Shown here: positions 1 to 8,461 of the stretch, piece by piece
Layout of the letters: every line of letters starts with the position of its first letter
Numbering within the stretch: the first letter of the stretch is position 1
Assembly: GCA_009775705.1 (NCBI GenBank)
Contig: VSQE01000006.1
Location: 1-54,800, forward strand
Length of the DNA stretch: 54,800 bases
Reading direction: 5' to 3'
Source of the DNA: Prevotellamassilia sp.
GTDB taxonomy: Bacteria; Bacteroidota; Bacteroidia; Bacteroidales; Bacteroidaceae
Made by a program: the position numbers and the translations under genes
The notes under the pieces: model-generated
What the model was told of the DNA's origin: nothing
Seen by the model: only the letters and a program-made list of their open reading frames with translations
Database searches by the model: none

Positions 1-107
1 GAAATCGAAAATGTTCTCCTCAGACCTCTCTACAAGCCGAAATTTGATATTTTCAAATTTTTGTCATGTACTTAGGGAAATGATAAATGATAACTGATAA
101 ATCAAAA

Positions 108-115
108 CAAATATA
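108..115 (-). promoter_or_regulatory. possible -7 promoter element facing left
   Basis: On the minus strand this reads TATATTTG, which fits the Bacteroidetes -7 consensus TAnnTTTG. No TTTG-like -33 box is visible at the expected distance, so the call is weak. It would drive a gene to the left of the window. The rest of 1-183 is AT-rich and holds no gene I can support. Confidence 0.25.
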
Positions 116-183
116 ACAAAAATTTTACCAGCAGTTCAATTTCATAGGGTGATATTTTTTTCATGGCATGAGAAAATGGTATA

Positions 184-1116
184 TCACGAAATAAAAAGAT
201 GGTATAGTCTCCATGTGCCCCTTACACCGAATTTTGCCAAGCGGATAAAGCTATTGAATAAACATCTAAGTACAAAATGATCAGATAAAAGCACGTTCAC
301 CTTCTGCTGAGCATCCTTTGAATGTATCTTGTCCTTCTCCCGATACAATAGAGAGGAGAGCATAGCCAATTTGGCAGCAAGCGCATGACTATTTCTCCGT
401 AATTCATTCGGTCCGTCAGACAATAATCTTATATCTTCATGTGCCGTTTCAATAGCAATGAGCAGAGCTTCATAATCCTCGGAGAATGTTTTTCCGGAAA
501 TACTGTCACTGTGCTGATAGATCTTATGATAGGCCTTTCCCTTCATCCAAATCAGACGGGGACAGTGTAGTAACAGGCGTATACCTAATTCCCAGTCATT
601 CCATCTGCGCAAATTCTCATTCCAGGCTCCTGCGGATTTCATGAATTCGGTTCGCAGCAGGCAACTTTGGGTAGATAGCATGGAAGTTATAATATGATCC
701 GTCACAGAGGAAGAGGGGATGAAATCCCTCACTTTTCTTGTCCCGTCCTCAAAATACATAACTGTGGGAGCACAGATCATGTCCGCTCCTTCGTATTGCC
801 GGGTATCTTCAAAGAATTCGGCGGAAATCTCATCATCCGAATCAAAAAAATAGACATACTCTCCTCTTGCCATGGCGAGACCTTTGTTTCTGCAACTGCA
901 TGTTCCCTGACGTTCGTTTCTGGTCAATCGGACAAAAAAGTGTTCTTGACTATTCTGTTCTTGAAATTCCTGACATAATTTAAAGGAACTGTCTCCAGAC
1001 ATATTGTCCACCAATATAACCTCCAGCGGTCGATAAGTCAGTGACAGCAAGGAACGAAACAGGCGAGGAAGAGTGCGTTCTCTGTTATATACCGGTATGA
1101 CGATAGATATCAGCAT
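184..1116 (-). CDS. family 2 glycosyltransferase
   Basis: This is a GT-A fold glycosyltransferase of about 310 residues. It opens with the family 2 signature SIVIPVYNRERTLPRLFRSL at residues 4-23 and has a DSD metal/nucleotide-binding motif near residues 92-94. It probably adds one sugar to a surface glycan at the inner face of the membrane; donor and acceptor cannot be read from sequence. I chose the ATG at 1116 because the reading frame further upstream could only start with TTG and because 1116 overlaps the preceding stop codon by 7 bp, typical of translational coupling. It is the last gene of the minus-strand operon that starts at fdtA (5225). Confidence 0.85.
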   Translation of the reverse strand: MLISIVIPVYNRERTLPRLFRSLLSLTYRPLEVILVDNMSGDSSFKLCQEFQEQNSQEHFFVRLTRNERQGTCSCRNKGLAMARGEYVYFFDSDDEISAEFFEDTRQYEGADMICAPTVMYFEDGTRKVRDFIPSSSVTDHIITSMLSTQSCLLRTEFMKSAGAWNENLRRWNDWELGIRLLLHCPRLIWMKGKAYHKIYQHSDSISGKTFSEDYEALLIAIETAHEDIRLLSDGPNELRRNSHALAAKLAMLSSLLYREKDKIHSKDAQQKVNVLLSDHFVLRCLFNSFIRLAKFGVRGTWRLYHLFIS

Positions 1117-1913
1117 CTTCTTGCTTTTTCTATATAACGTATGCCATCTGTCATATCGCGCAGGGCGGAAAAATGCAGAAGGGGGCAATGAAGAAAATAA
1201 AATTTCAGACAACGTACCACAGCCCCCCAGTAACCGTGCAAAATATACAGTACCGCTCCCTTTGAACGTCTCACACGCACGTCTTCGGCAAAGCGCGTTC
1301 CTGTCGTCTGTATGTCACTTGTTCTGCAAATGGTGAGCGGGAAATAGCGGATGTTCAAACCTGCCGCATCCGCATCATGCAGAAAGACTTCTTCCTCTCC
1401 GCACGACAGGAAACCTGCACCTAAGCCGAAACGATCGTCAAAGAATGGCATTCTCTTATTTATATGTAATGCGATTTCAATGGAAGAAAAGTAGCTCCCG
1501 GCCGGTCGCCCCTTATAACTGAATGGGGCGGGGGAGTAGCTTTTCAGAAACTCACCATTCTGACCCTCCACTCTGCAACAGAATATGTCAACCTGCGGGT
1601 GGCCGGTCATAAGGTTCAACAGATTGTTTATCTGTTTTTCGGTATAGCTTACATCATCGTCTGCAATAAGGGCAAATGGAGTACGACAGTGACGCAGAGC
1701 ATTGTTGCGGTTGCGCGAAAGCCCTTTTCCTGAAAGGGAGTATAACTCTACATCGTTTCTCTTAAAATTTTCTTTCACTTCCAGTGGGAGGGACAGACCA
1801 CAGTTTTGCCAAGACACGATATACCTTACGTCTGCCCTTTCGGGCAAAAATATGGCAGGCACGTGTCTGATACGCTCGCCTGCTGTTGAGATCAATATGC
1901 TCAGAAGTGCCAT
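1110..1913 (-). CDS. family 2-like glycosyltransferase (tandem paralogue A)
   Basis: A 267-residue putative glycosyltransferase with a DDD motif at residues 85-87 (context ADDDVSYT), preceded by GLSRNRNNA and followed by FGLG and CGEEE blocks. The next gene upstream (1915-2721) has all of these blocks at the same positions, so the two are tandem paralogues. The N-terminus lacks a classical SIVIPVYN signature but keeps the alternation of hydrophobic strands expected of a GT-A Rossmann-like half. There is one base between it and the upstream gene. Likely role is assembly of a surface polysaccharide repeat unit; sugar specificity is unknown. Confidence 0.8.
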   Translation of the reverse strand: MALLSILISTAGERIRHVPAIFLPERADVRYIVSWQNCGLSLPLEVKENFKRNDVELYSLSGKGLSRNRNNALRHCRTPFALIADDDVSYTEKQINNLLNLMTGHPQVDIFCCRVEGQNGEFLKSYSPAPFSYKGRPAGSYFSSIEIALHINKRMPFFDDRFGLGAGFLSCGEEEVFLHDADAAGLNIRYFPLTICRTSDIQTTGTRFAEDVRVRRSKGAVLYILHGYWGAVVRCLKFYFLHCPLLHFSALRDMTDGIRYIEKARRC

Positions 1914-1914
1914 C

Positions 1915-2721
1915 TCACGTAGTACGCTGCATATACCGGATTCCTTCGATCAGATGTTTCATCATGGGCCAGAAATGACACATTCCGTTCATGGCGGAGT
2001 TCAGGGCAAAACACGAGCATATCCACCAAGCCTTGTTCCCGTGCATGTAATATGTGAATGCCCCGTGACTCCTCTGTACACCGGCATCGACGTAAATCAT
2101 GTTTTTTTTCAACATGGTGGAGGTCTCTGCAATTTTTTGCGGGAAATACCTCATCTTCAATCCTTGTCGCAGAGCGTCCTCAAACCATATCTCTTCTTCT
2201 CCGCATGTCAGAAATTTGGTTCCCAACCCAAACCTCTCATCATATCTGAGGTGACCCTGTACCTTATTTCTGCGGCAAACCATTTCAATGGTGGATATGG
2301 AATAGGATTCCGGCATAGCCTTAATCTCCCTTTCATCATCGGGATAGGCTTTCAAGGACCTTCCAGTGTACGTGCTGACTCGGAAAAAGGCTACGTCCAT
2401 ATCGGGGTACTTGTCGAACGCTTCCGTGATGTTCTTTACCGTATCTATCGTATAGCGTGTATCGTCATCCGCAAACATGACCAGATCTGCCGTAGCCTTT
2501 TCCATTGCTAAATTGCGGTTGGCTGAAAGACCTTGTCCACGGTATTTATAAACTGCCACATCCGGACGTTCACCCAATATGGAAGGAATCAATTCCAAAT
2601 AACGTTCGTCCGTATATTGGTAAGATACGATATATCGTACTCCTTCTTGAATTGGCATCAGAACATCTTCTACTCTGACGATGCCTTTATCTAACGAACA
2701 TATCAATATGTCAAGTGTCAT
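1915..2721 (-). CDS. family 2-like glycosyltransferase (tandem paralogue B)
   Basis: A 268-residue putative glycosyltransferase, paralogous to the next gene. Shared landmarks are VRYIVS near residue 30, GLSANRNLA near 65-73, the DDD motif at 85-87 (ADDDTRYT), and FGLGTKFLTCGEEE in the C-terminal half, which in related enzymes carries the catalytic acidic residues. Near the C-terminus, conserved residues around YYMHG also match the paralogue. Its start codon overlaps the aminotransferase stop by 4 bp. The context (amino-sugar synthesis just upstream) suggests a role in a capsule, O-antigen or protein-linked glycan; this is inference. Confidence 0.8.
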   Translation of the reverse strand: MTLDILICSLDKGIVRVEDVLMPIQEGVRYIVSYQYTDERYLELIPSILGERPDVAVYKYRGQGLSANRNLAMEKATADLVMFADDDTRYTIDTVKNITEAFDKYPDMDVAFFRVSTYTGRSLKAYPDDEREIKAMPESYSISTIEMVCRRNKVQGHLRYDERFGLGTKFLTCGEEEIWFEDALRQGLKMRYFPQKIAETSTMLKKNMIYVDAGVQRSHGAFTYYMHGNKAWWICSCFALNSAMNGMCHFWPMMKHLIEGIRYMQRTT

Positions 2722-3827
2722 GGTTTGTAGTCATTTAAATTGTCTATAATATATTGAATCTCGCCATCACTTAGCAGAGGGCTTATCGGCAGGCTTAATT
2801 CTTCGGCAGCAAAACGTTCGGAATTTCTGAAAGTTTTTTGGCCATGATCTGAATAGACAGTCTGAAGGTGTATGGCTGTAGGATAATGAATCAGAGTCTC
2901 GATACCGGCATTAGCCATGTGCTTTTGCAACTTGTCACGGCTTGTTGTCAGAATCGGATAAATGTGGAATACACTGGCTTGTACATTCCTGCGATATGGC
3001 AATCTGATATGAGAGTTCCTAACTTCCTCTCCGTATCTTTTGGCTATCTGTCTCCGCCGGTCATTGTCTTCGTCCAATCTTTTCAGTTTCAAGGACAGCA
3101 CTTCTGCATGAATTTCGTCAAGACGGCTATTGAATCCCATAACTTCATGTGTATACTTTTCGCGAGCTCCATAATTGGCCAGAATGCGTACCATCTCTGC
3201 CAGTTTTCCGTCATTTGTGACCACAGCTCCGCCATCACCTAAAGCTCCCAGATTCTTTCCGGGATAAAAACTGAAGGCAGCGGCATCTCCCAAGTTTCCG
3301 GCATGTTTTCCCATGTAGAATGCCCCGTGTGCCTGGGCTGCATCTTCAACGATTTTCAGATTGTATTGCCGAGCCAATGCCCTCAAAGTTTGCATGTCGC
3401 ATGTCTTACCATATAAATGGACTGGAAGGAGTACTTTCGTCTGCGGCGTGATTACGGCTTCCACTTGATAGGGATCCAACAGAAAATCTTCCCCGACATC
3501 ACAAAATACCGGACGCATACCGGCTCGCGTCACAGCCAACGCACTGGCAATAAATGTAAATGCCGGAACAATTACTTCAATTTGTTCCTCATCCTTCCAG
3601 CCTTCCAGTTCCTTCATGGCCAGCAATATCAGTGTGAGTGCATCAAGCCCGTTACCTGTCCCTATACAATGCCGCACACCGATGAAATCCGAGAAATCCT
3701 TTTCAAAGCGTTTGACGGATTCTCCTCTCAGGAACCATCCAGACTGTGTCACACGGGAAATAGCGGCTGATAGTTCAGGTTCAAAACTTTGCGTTATCCG
3801 TGACAAATCGTAATAGGGGACCCTCAT
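2718..3827 (-). CDS. fdtB: DegT/DnrJ/EryC1 aminotransferase, FdtB-type
   Basis: A 369-residue PLP-dependent sugar aminotransferase of the DegT/DnrJ/EryC1/StrS family. The PLP-binding Lys is residue 191 in the FSFYPGKNLGALGDGG motif and the ring-nitrogen Asp is 162 in EDAAQAHGA. With an FdtA-type 3,4-ketoisomerase two genes upstream, the expected reaction is transamination of a dTDP-6-deoxy-hex-3-ulose to a 3-amino-3,6-dideoxy sugar (dTDP-Fuc3N or dTDP-Qui3N, depending on the isomer). The family call is firm; the exact sugar is inferred from the neighbourhood. ATGA overlap with the acyltransferase upstream and a 4-bp overlap with the glycosyltransferase downstream indicate one operon. Confidence 0.87.
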   Translation of the reverse strand: MRVPYYDLSRITQSFEPELSAAISRVTQSGWFLRGESVKRFEKDFSDFIGVRHCIGTGNGLDALTLILLAMKELEGWKDEEQIEVIVPAFTFIASALAVTRAGMRPVFCDVGEDFLLDPYQVEAVITPQTKVLLPVHLYGKTCDMQTLRALARQYNLKIVEDAAQAHGAFYMGKHAGNLGDAAAFSFYPGKNLGALGDGGAVVTNDGKLAEMVRILANYGAREKYTHEVMGFNSRLDEIHAEVLSLKLKRLDEDNDRRRQIAKRYGEEVRNSHIRLPYRRNVQASVFHIYPILTTSRDKLQKHMANAGIETLIHYPTAIHLQTVYSDHGQKTFRNSERFAAEELSLPISPLLSDGEIQYIIDNLNDYKP

Positions 3828-4801
3828 AACAATGGATTATTATCTAAATTCAGCATATACGTATCGTAGCAGACGGCCCGACCTCCCAGGCCTTCTTTCT
3901 GAAAGACAAGGCCTTGGTTAAGTTTTTTTCCTTCATTCTCGGTCGAAATTCCGAAATCAAAAAATGTATGTTTGCCGTTATTGCCGTATGTTTCTATCAA
4001 ACAATGAAACAGCCAGTCTAAAGCACCGTATTCACGTCCCATGTCATTGGCTGCTATGTACTGCACATGTACTGTGGTCTGCGTGAGGAACAACAGACTT
4101 CCGGCTATCACTTCACCCGTATTCCCGAGAATTGTGTACAGTTTGATATGATCCGGGAAATTCATGATCAACTTCCTTATCTCACTCAGGCTATGCACAG
4201 GGGCTACGGAATGACGCTGAATCAAAACCTCTTGAAGTATGCTCCAGAACTCTGGCAACAGGGAGTGAGTTTCCTTGATTTGTAAATTCCTCTTTCGCGC
4301 ATTTTTATATTTTCTGAGATGTAAATTATTGAAGGGTAGGGGATAGCGCAGATTTATGGCAGAGGATAATGCCCGGGCCAGTAATGTAGCTCCGGCACGA
4401 AACAGAAAATAGCATTCTTCTTCTGCCGGACAACAATGATAGATATGGGGAACTGGCTTATATTTCAAACTGTGGCAATTCAATGATCTATAGTAAAAAA
4501 CAAGAGCCTTGAACATTTCTGCAACTTCTGCACTCTCTGTCCGTTCTGATAGTAACAGGCCTCCGTAAGTAAGTCCGCCATGACTGTCTATCCGATGCTT
4601 GTCTGCCAGAATATTGGCAGGGAAGAGTCCACGGATTTTCCCTTTCTCGTTAACAAACAGAAGTGAGGCATCCGTGAAGCGGTCTTGATGATAATCCATG
4701 AAGTCCCGTTCAAATAGAAATGTGGCATTTCGCGAAGTCCTTACCGCATCATCCCACATCCGTTTCATGGAATCTTCATATCTGACAACTTCAATCCTCA
4801 T
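3824..4801 (-). CDS. GNAT/FemAB-like acyltransferase
   Basis: A 325-residue protein resembling the Acetyltransf_6/FemAB-like branch of the GNAT superfamily. An N-terminal half contains FLFERDFMDYH and SHGGLTYGGLLL. The C-terminal half carries the GNAT-like core around GNTGEVIAGSLLFL and FDFGIST. There are no membrane segments. It sits between fdtA and fdtB, where other clusters carry the acetyltransferase FdtC that N-acylates the 3-amino sugar; I infer that it acylates the amino sugar made by its neighbours. FemAB-type enzymes can use aminoacyl-tRNA, so an aminoacyl donor cannot be excluded. It overlaps fdtA by 11 bp and fdtB by 4 bp. Confidence 0.7.
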   Translation of the reverse strand: MRIEVVRYEDSMKRMWDDAVRTSRNATFLFERDFMDYHQDRFTDASLLFVNEKGKIRGLFPANILADKHRIDSHGGLTYGGLLLSERTESAEVAEMFKALVFYYRSLNCHSLKYKPVPHIYHCCPAEEECYFLFRAGATLLARALSSAINLRYPLPFNNLHLRKYKNARKRNLQIKETHSLLPEFWSILQEVLIQRHSVAPVHSLSEIRKLIMNFPDHIKLYTILGNTGEVIAGSLLFLTQTTVHVQYIAANDMGREYGALDWLFHCLIETYGNNGKHTFFDFGISTENEGKKLNQGLVFQKEGLGGRAVCYDTYMLNLDNNPLL

Positions 4802-5225
4802 TGATTGCCTTTATAAAATCCTCAAATTTATTGATATATCCCGTTTCATCATAGCTCTCAGATGCCATGCACATACATACGCATCCTGGGGTAAAATCCG
4901 AAAGTCGGCACCATACCATTGGTGGAATCAGAATTCCGATTGATGGGTTATTCAATTGTAAGGTTTCCATGATTTTGCCATCTGTCACTGTCAGTTTGAA
5001 ACTTCCGCCGAGTGGTACTAAAATTTCAGAACAGGTTCGATGTGCATGACTTCCACGTTCCTTACCGGGCGGGACATTGTGAATCCAAAAGATGCGCTCT
5101 ACATGAAAAGGAAGACAACTCTGCTGTGCTATGCAAAGTGCGCCTCGATTATCCGTTATATTCTTAAATTGTAGATACTGTACGCCTGCCGGAAGTGCAG
5201 GCAGGCCAGCTTCTATATTTTCCAT
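4791..5225 (-). CDS. fdtA: dTDP-6-deoxy-hexulose 3,4-ketoisomerase, FdtA/WxcM cupin
   Basis: A 144-residue single-domain cupin of the FdtA/QdtA/WxcM type. These enzymes convert dTDP-4-keto-6-deoxyglucose to a 3-keto isomer for amination by FdtB/QdtB. Visible family features are DNRGAL near residue 25, LPFHVERIFWI at 38-48, the active-site motif RGSHAHR with His60 and His62, IPPMVW in the cupin core, and the C-terminal YDETGYIN segment before the final helix. FdtA and QdtA differ in product stereochemistry and I cannot separate them by eye. It is the first gene of the operon, with a candidate -7 promoter box about 18 bp upstream of the ATG. Confidence 0.85.
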   Translation of the reverse strand: MENIEAGLPALPAGVQYLQFKNITDNRGALCIAQQSCLPFHVERIFWIHNVPPGKERGSHAHRTCSEILVPLGGSFKLTVTDGKIMETLQLNNPSIGILIPPMVWCRLSDFTPGCVCMCMASESYDETGYINKFEDFIKAINED

Positions 5226-5242
5226 ACCTTTTGCTTATAAAG

Positions 5243-5250
5243 CAAAGATA
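5243..5250 (-). promoter_or_regulatory. candidate -7 element for the fdt/glycosyltransferase operon
   Basis: The minus strand reads TATCTTTG, an exact match to TAnnTTTG, placed so that transcription would begin about 10 nt before the fdtA start. No good TTTG box is visible at -33, so strength is uncertain. The same 120-bp gap holds a small hairpin at 5295-5312 (7-bp stem, 4-nt loop) with no U-tract that could serve feoAB. Confidence 0.4.
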
Positions 5251-5345
5251 CTACTTATTCCTTTATTGGTGTTAAAAGTCTGTTTCTAATATTTGCTATT
5301 AAACATAATAGCGGTACGATTATTTTATAAGATATAAGGCTGAAA

Positions 5346-7814
5346 TTATCCCAGGCCAAACTCTAAGCCTATGTGATATACGATGAAAGCACAAGCATAT
5401 GCAAGTAATGTCGTATATACAGCTGTAAAGATTGCCCATTTCCAAGAGTTGCTTTCATGGCGTATGGCAACTATTGTAGCAATACATGGAAAATATAACA
5501 GAATAAACACCAAATATGCCAATGCAGCTGCGGGAGACAATGACTGATGCAAGGCCGACTGCAAATGGTTTTCATTTTCTGACACATTTCCCTCAAATTT
5601 CTCTCCTGCATACATAACACCTAAAGTGCTGACCACTAATTCTTTCGCACCTATACCTGATAGTATGCCCACACTCATGCGCCAGTCAAAACCCAATGGT
5701 TCCAAAACTGGCGATATGGTTTGCCCTATTTCTTCAAGATATGATAACTGATTGGTATTGTCAACCAACCCACTTTTTGCAATTTGTGGGTCAGTCGTTT
5801 TCGATTGTGGATAATACCCCAGAAACCAGATCAGAACGGAAAAAGACAGGATTATGCCTGCCATTTTATGCAGATATTGCCGTCCTTTTCCCCATGTATG
5901 GCGAAAAACGGACCGGGAATTAGGCAACCGGTATGGAGGAAGCTCCATGACAAATGGCAGATCCTCCCCTTTCATTACATGTTTGCTGAAAAGTCGTGCC
6001 ATCAAAATTGCCATCAGAATGCCGAAAGCGTAAAGCCCCAACATGATCAGACTTCCGTGATGTGGAAAGAAGGTGCTGATCAAAATAATATAGATAGGCA
6101 GACGTGCAGAACAGGACATAAGAGGAGTCACGAGCATTGTAATTAAACGGCTTTTAGGATTTTCAATGGTACGTGTTGCCATAACGGCAGGAACGTTACA
6201 ACCGAACCCCATGATCATCGGAATAAAGGACTTTCCGTGTAGTCCCATGCGGTGCATCACCTTGTCCATGATAAAAGCAGCCCGCGCCATATATCCTGAA
6301 TCTTCGAGCAATGATATGAAAAGATAAAGTATAAGAATATTGGGAAGGAATACGATGACGCTCCCCACTCCACCTATGATGCCATTGACTACGAGATCTT
6401 TTAAAGGTCCGGATGCCATATTTGCTGCAACAAAGTCTCCGGTTTGCCGAACCAGCCATTCTATTCCCTGCATAGGATAATCGCCCAAAACAAATGTCCC
6501 TTCAAACATTAGCCAGAGCAAAACAAAAAACAATGGAAATCCCAGCCATCGGTGTGTAACAACCGCATCAATACGTGAGGTGATGGTTTCATTCCTTTTT
6601 TTGTGTGTATGTGGTCTATACGTCTCCAACAAAGCCCCCTGTATAAAACCATATTTGGCATCTACAAGAGCTGCCTCTGCGTCTGTGTGAAGTTCCTGAT
6701 TCAGCCGATATTGCTCGGAGTATCGGATGGCTATGAGTTCATCATGATTCGGCAATGTCTCCACAAACTCATTGATTTCCTTATCATTTTCCAGAAATTT
6801 CACCGACAAATAACGCGTTGAATATTTATAGCGTATGTCCTCATTCTTTTGAAATGCCATTTTTATCCTGTCAATGCTGGCTTCCAGTTCGGCTCCGTGA
6901 TTTACGTGGATGTGACGGGCCAGAGACGGATCGTTGCTCTCATAAACGGCAATGGCCATATTGAAAAGGTCATCCAATCCCCTACCCGACCTTGATACTG
7001 TCGGAACCATCGGTACTCCCAACAATGCCCCCAAAGTTCTATAATCCAACACATCCCCATTTTTCTCTACTTCGTCATACATATTTAATGCGACAACCAT
7101 TCTCAGGTTCATGTCGATCAATTGAGTAGTGAGGTACAGATTCCTCTCCAGATTGGAAGTGTCTATGACATTGATCACTATATCCGGAATATTCTCCAGT
7201 AAATGGCAACGTACGTAAAGCTCTTCCGGACTGTACGTTGAAAGCGAATAGGTCCCCGGCAAATCCGTAATTCTAAACTTGTAACCTCCCCATCTGAACA
7301 TTCCTTCCTTAGCATTGACTGTGACTCCGCTGTAGTTCCCCACGTGCTCATGACTACCCGAAGCCATATTGAACAAAGAGGTTTTACCGCAGTTAGGATT
7401 TCCTATCAGAGCCACATTAATAATGCGTCCTTTCTCATCGGCCAGCCGTTCCATCCGTTGCTCCAACGAGGTTCCCGTCTCTTCGTTATTAGACAGACGT
7501 CCGGTTTTATCCATTCTCTCCCCAACAGAGGAAACCGGCAAAAGAGAATTTTGCCCCTGTGAAGTGATGCGAACTTGTGCCTTTGCTTCTTTTTCGCTGA
7601 TGACTTCCACCAATCCAGCTTCTTCACGTCTCAGAGAAATCTTATAACCCAATAATTCATATTCGATAGGGTCTCTCAAAGGAGCATTGAGTATGACTTT
7701 TACTTCCCTCCCTTTTACAAAACCCATTTCGACAATACGTTTGCGAAAACCACCGTGACCGGCAACTTTTACTATAACGGCTCTTTCTCCAGTATGCAGC
7801 TCAGATAACTTCAT
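5346..7814 (-). CDS. feoB: ferrous iron transporter, FeoA-FeoB fusion
   Basis: An 822-residue inner-membrane Fe(II) transporter. Residues 1-73 form a FeoA (SH3-like) domain fused through a polar linker of about 60 residues to FeoB. The FeoB G domain begins with the P-loop GNPNCGKT at 138-145, followed by the G3 motif DLPGTYSLS and G4 motif NMYD. The C-terminal half contains the Gate/core membrane helices, including GFGCNVPAV and the second gate SGIGAKELVVS. FeoA-FeoB fusion is common in Bacteroidetes. There is no neighbouring feoC. A -7 box lies 23-30 bp upstream of the start. I see no obvious Fur box by eye. Confidence 0.95.
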   Translation of the reverse strand: MKLSELHTGERAVIVKVAGHGGFRKRIVEMGFVKGREVKVILNAPLRDPIEYELLGYKISLRREEAGLVEVISEKEAKAQVRITSQGQNSLLPVSSVGERMDKTGRLSNNEETGTSLEQRMERLADEKGRIINVALIGNPNCGKTSLFNMASGSHEHVGNYSGVTVNAKEGMFRWGGYKFRITDLPGTYSLSTYSPEELYVRCHLLENIPDIVINVIDTSNLERNLYLTTQLIDMNLRMVVALNMYDEVEKNGDVLDYRTLGALLGVPMVPTVSRSGRGLDDLFNMAIAVYESNDPSLARHIHVNHGAELEASIDRIKMAFQKNEDIRYKYSTRYLSVKFLENDKEINEFVETLPNHDELIAIRYSEQYRLNQELHTDAEAALVDAKYGFIQGALLETYRPHTHKKRNETITSRIDAVVTHRWLGFPLFFVLLWLMFEGTFVLGDYPMQGIEWLVRQTGDFVAANMASGPLKDLVVNGIIGGVGSVIVFLPNILILYLFISLLEDSGYMARAAFIMDKVMHRMGLHGKSFIPMIMGFGCNVPAVMATRTIENPKSRLITMLVTPLMSCSARLPIYIILISTFFPHHGSLIMLGLYAFGILMAILMARLFSKHVMKGEDLPFVMELPPYRLPNSRSVFRHTWGKGRQYLHKMAGIILSFSVLIWFLGYYPQSKTTDPQIAKSGLVDNTNQLSYLEEIGQTISPVLEPLGFDWRMSVGILSGIGAKELVVSTLGVMYAGEKFEGNVSENENHLQSALHQSLSPAAALAYLVFILLYFPCIATIVAIRHESNSWKWAIFTAVYTTLLAYACAFIVYHIGLEFGLG

Positions 7815-7836
7815 CTTCTACTTTTCTAAATCCATG

Positions 7837-7844
7837 CAAAATTA
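7837..7844 (-). promoter_or_regulatory. candidate -7 element for feoAB
   Basis: The minus strand reads TAATTTTG (TAnnTTTG), giving a predicted transcription start about 15 nt before the feoAB ATG. No clear TTTG is seen at -33. The ispF terminator lies just upstream, so feoAB needs its own promoter. Confidence 0.4.
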
Positions 7845-7936
7845 AAAAAAAGGCGGGAGAGAATCTTTCCTCCTGTCATAAATTGGCTGCCTGATGAATG
7901 AAAATCACCAGTTCCGGGTATTTTCACAGAAGCCAT

Positions 7937-7980
7937 AAAAAATTGGGAAATGAAATAACTTTTTCATTTCCCAATTTTTT
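7937..7980 (-). terminator. strong rho-independent terminator after ispF
   Basis: Two perfectly complementary 19-nt arms (7937-7955 and 7962-7980) with a 6-nt loop. On the minus strand the A-rich arm comes first and the stem ends in a run of U. The hairpin touches the ispF stop codon. It closes the DUF3078-FAH-porU-porV-ispF operon and separates it from feoAB. The A/T symmetry makes it potentially active in both directions. Confidence 0.88.
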
Positions 7981-8458
7981 AAACCTTTTCAATAAGTGTG
8001 ACAGCGTAAGCTGATATGCCTTCTTCGCGACCGGTGAAACCCAGTTTTTCAGTTGTAGTAGCCTTAATGGAAATATCATCCACAGTTACTTCCATCAGAG
8101 GCGCAAGGCATTCCTTCATTTTACTTATATGAGTATTCAGTTTCGGGTGTTCCGCACAGACTGTAACATCTATATTGCCAATCACATACCCTTTTTTTCT
8201 CAATAACAGAACAGTCTCACGTAATAGAATTTTACTGTCAACATTGTGAAACTCATCTTTCGTATCGGGAAAGTGAAAGCCTATATCTCGCAGGTTGGCC
8301 GCACCTAACAAAGCATCGCAAATAGCGTGTATCAGCACATCGGCATCACTATGGCCCAATAATCCTTTAGGATGCTCCAGTCTTATTCCTCCCAACCATA
8401 AATCCCGTCCCTCAACCAGACGGTGGACATCATATCCCATACCTACTCTGATTTTCAT
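7979..8458 (-). CDS. ispF: 2-C-methyl-D-erythritol 2,4-cyclodiphosphate synthase
   Basis: A 159-residue cytoplasmic enzyme of the MEP isoprenoid pathway that cyclises CDP-methylerythritol 2-phosphate with release of CMP. The N-terminal GMGYDVHRL carries the metal-binding Asp and His, GHSDADVLIHAICDALLGA the second metal His and dimer contacts, and IGFHFPDT, ATTTEKLGFTGREEGI the substrate and trimer interface. Length matches the family. It begins 3 bp after porV stops, so it is cotranscribed with the T9SS genes, and it ends at a terminator. Confidence 0.96.
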   Translation of the reverse strand: MKIRVGMGYDVHRLVEGRDLWLGGIRLEHPKGLLGHSDADVLIHAICDALLGAANLRDIGFHFPDTKDEFHNVDSKILLRETVLLLRKKGYVIGNIDVTVCAEHPKLNTHISKMKECLAPLMEVTVDDISIKATTTEKLGFTGREEGISAYAVTLIEKV

Positions 8459-8461
8459 ACC

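Noticed and set aside
1702..2511. 269-codon plus-strand open frame
   Set aside because: It lies antisense to the two tandem glycosyltransferase genes, which have clear motifs; its product has no recognisable domain.
5295..5312. Hairpin as terminator for feoAB
   Set aside because: Only a 7-bp A/T-rich stem and no U-tract on the minus strand; too weak to call.
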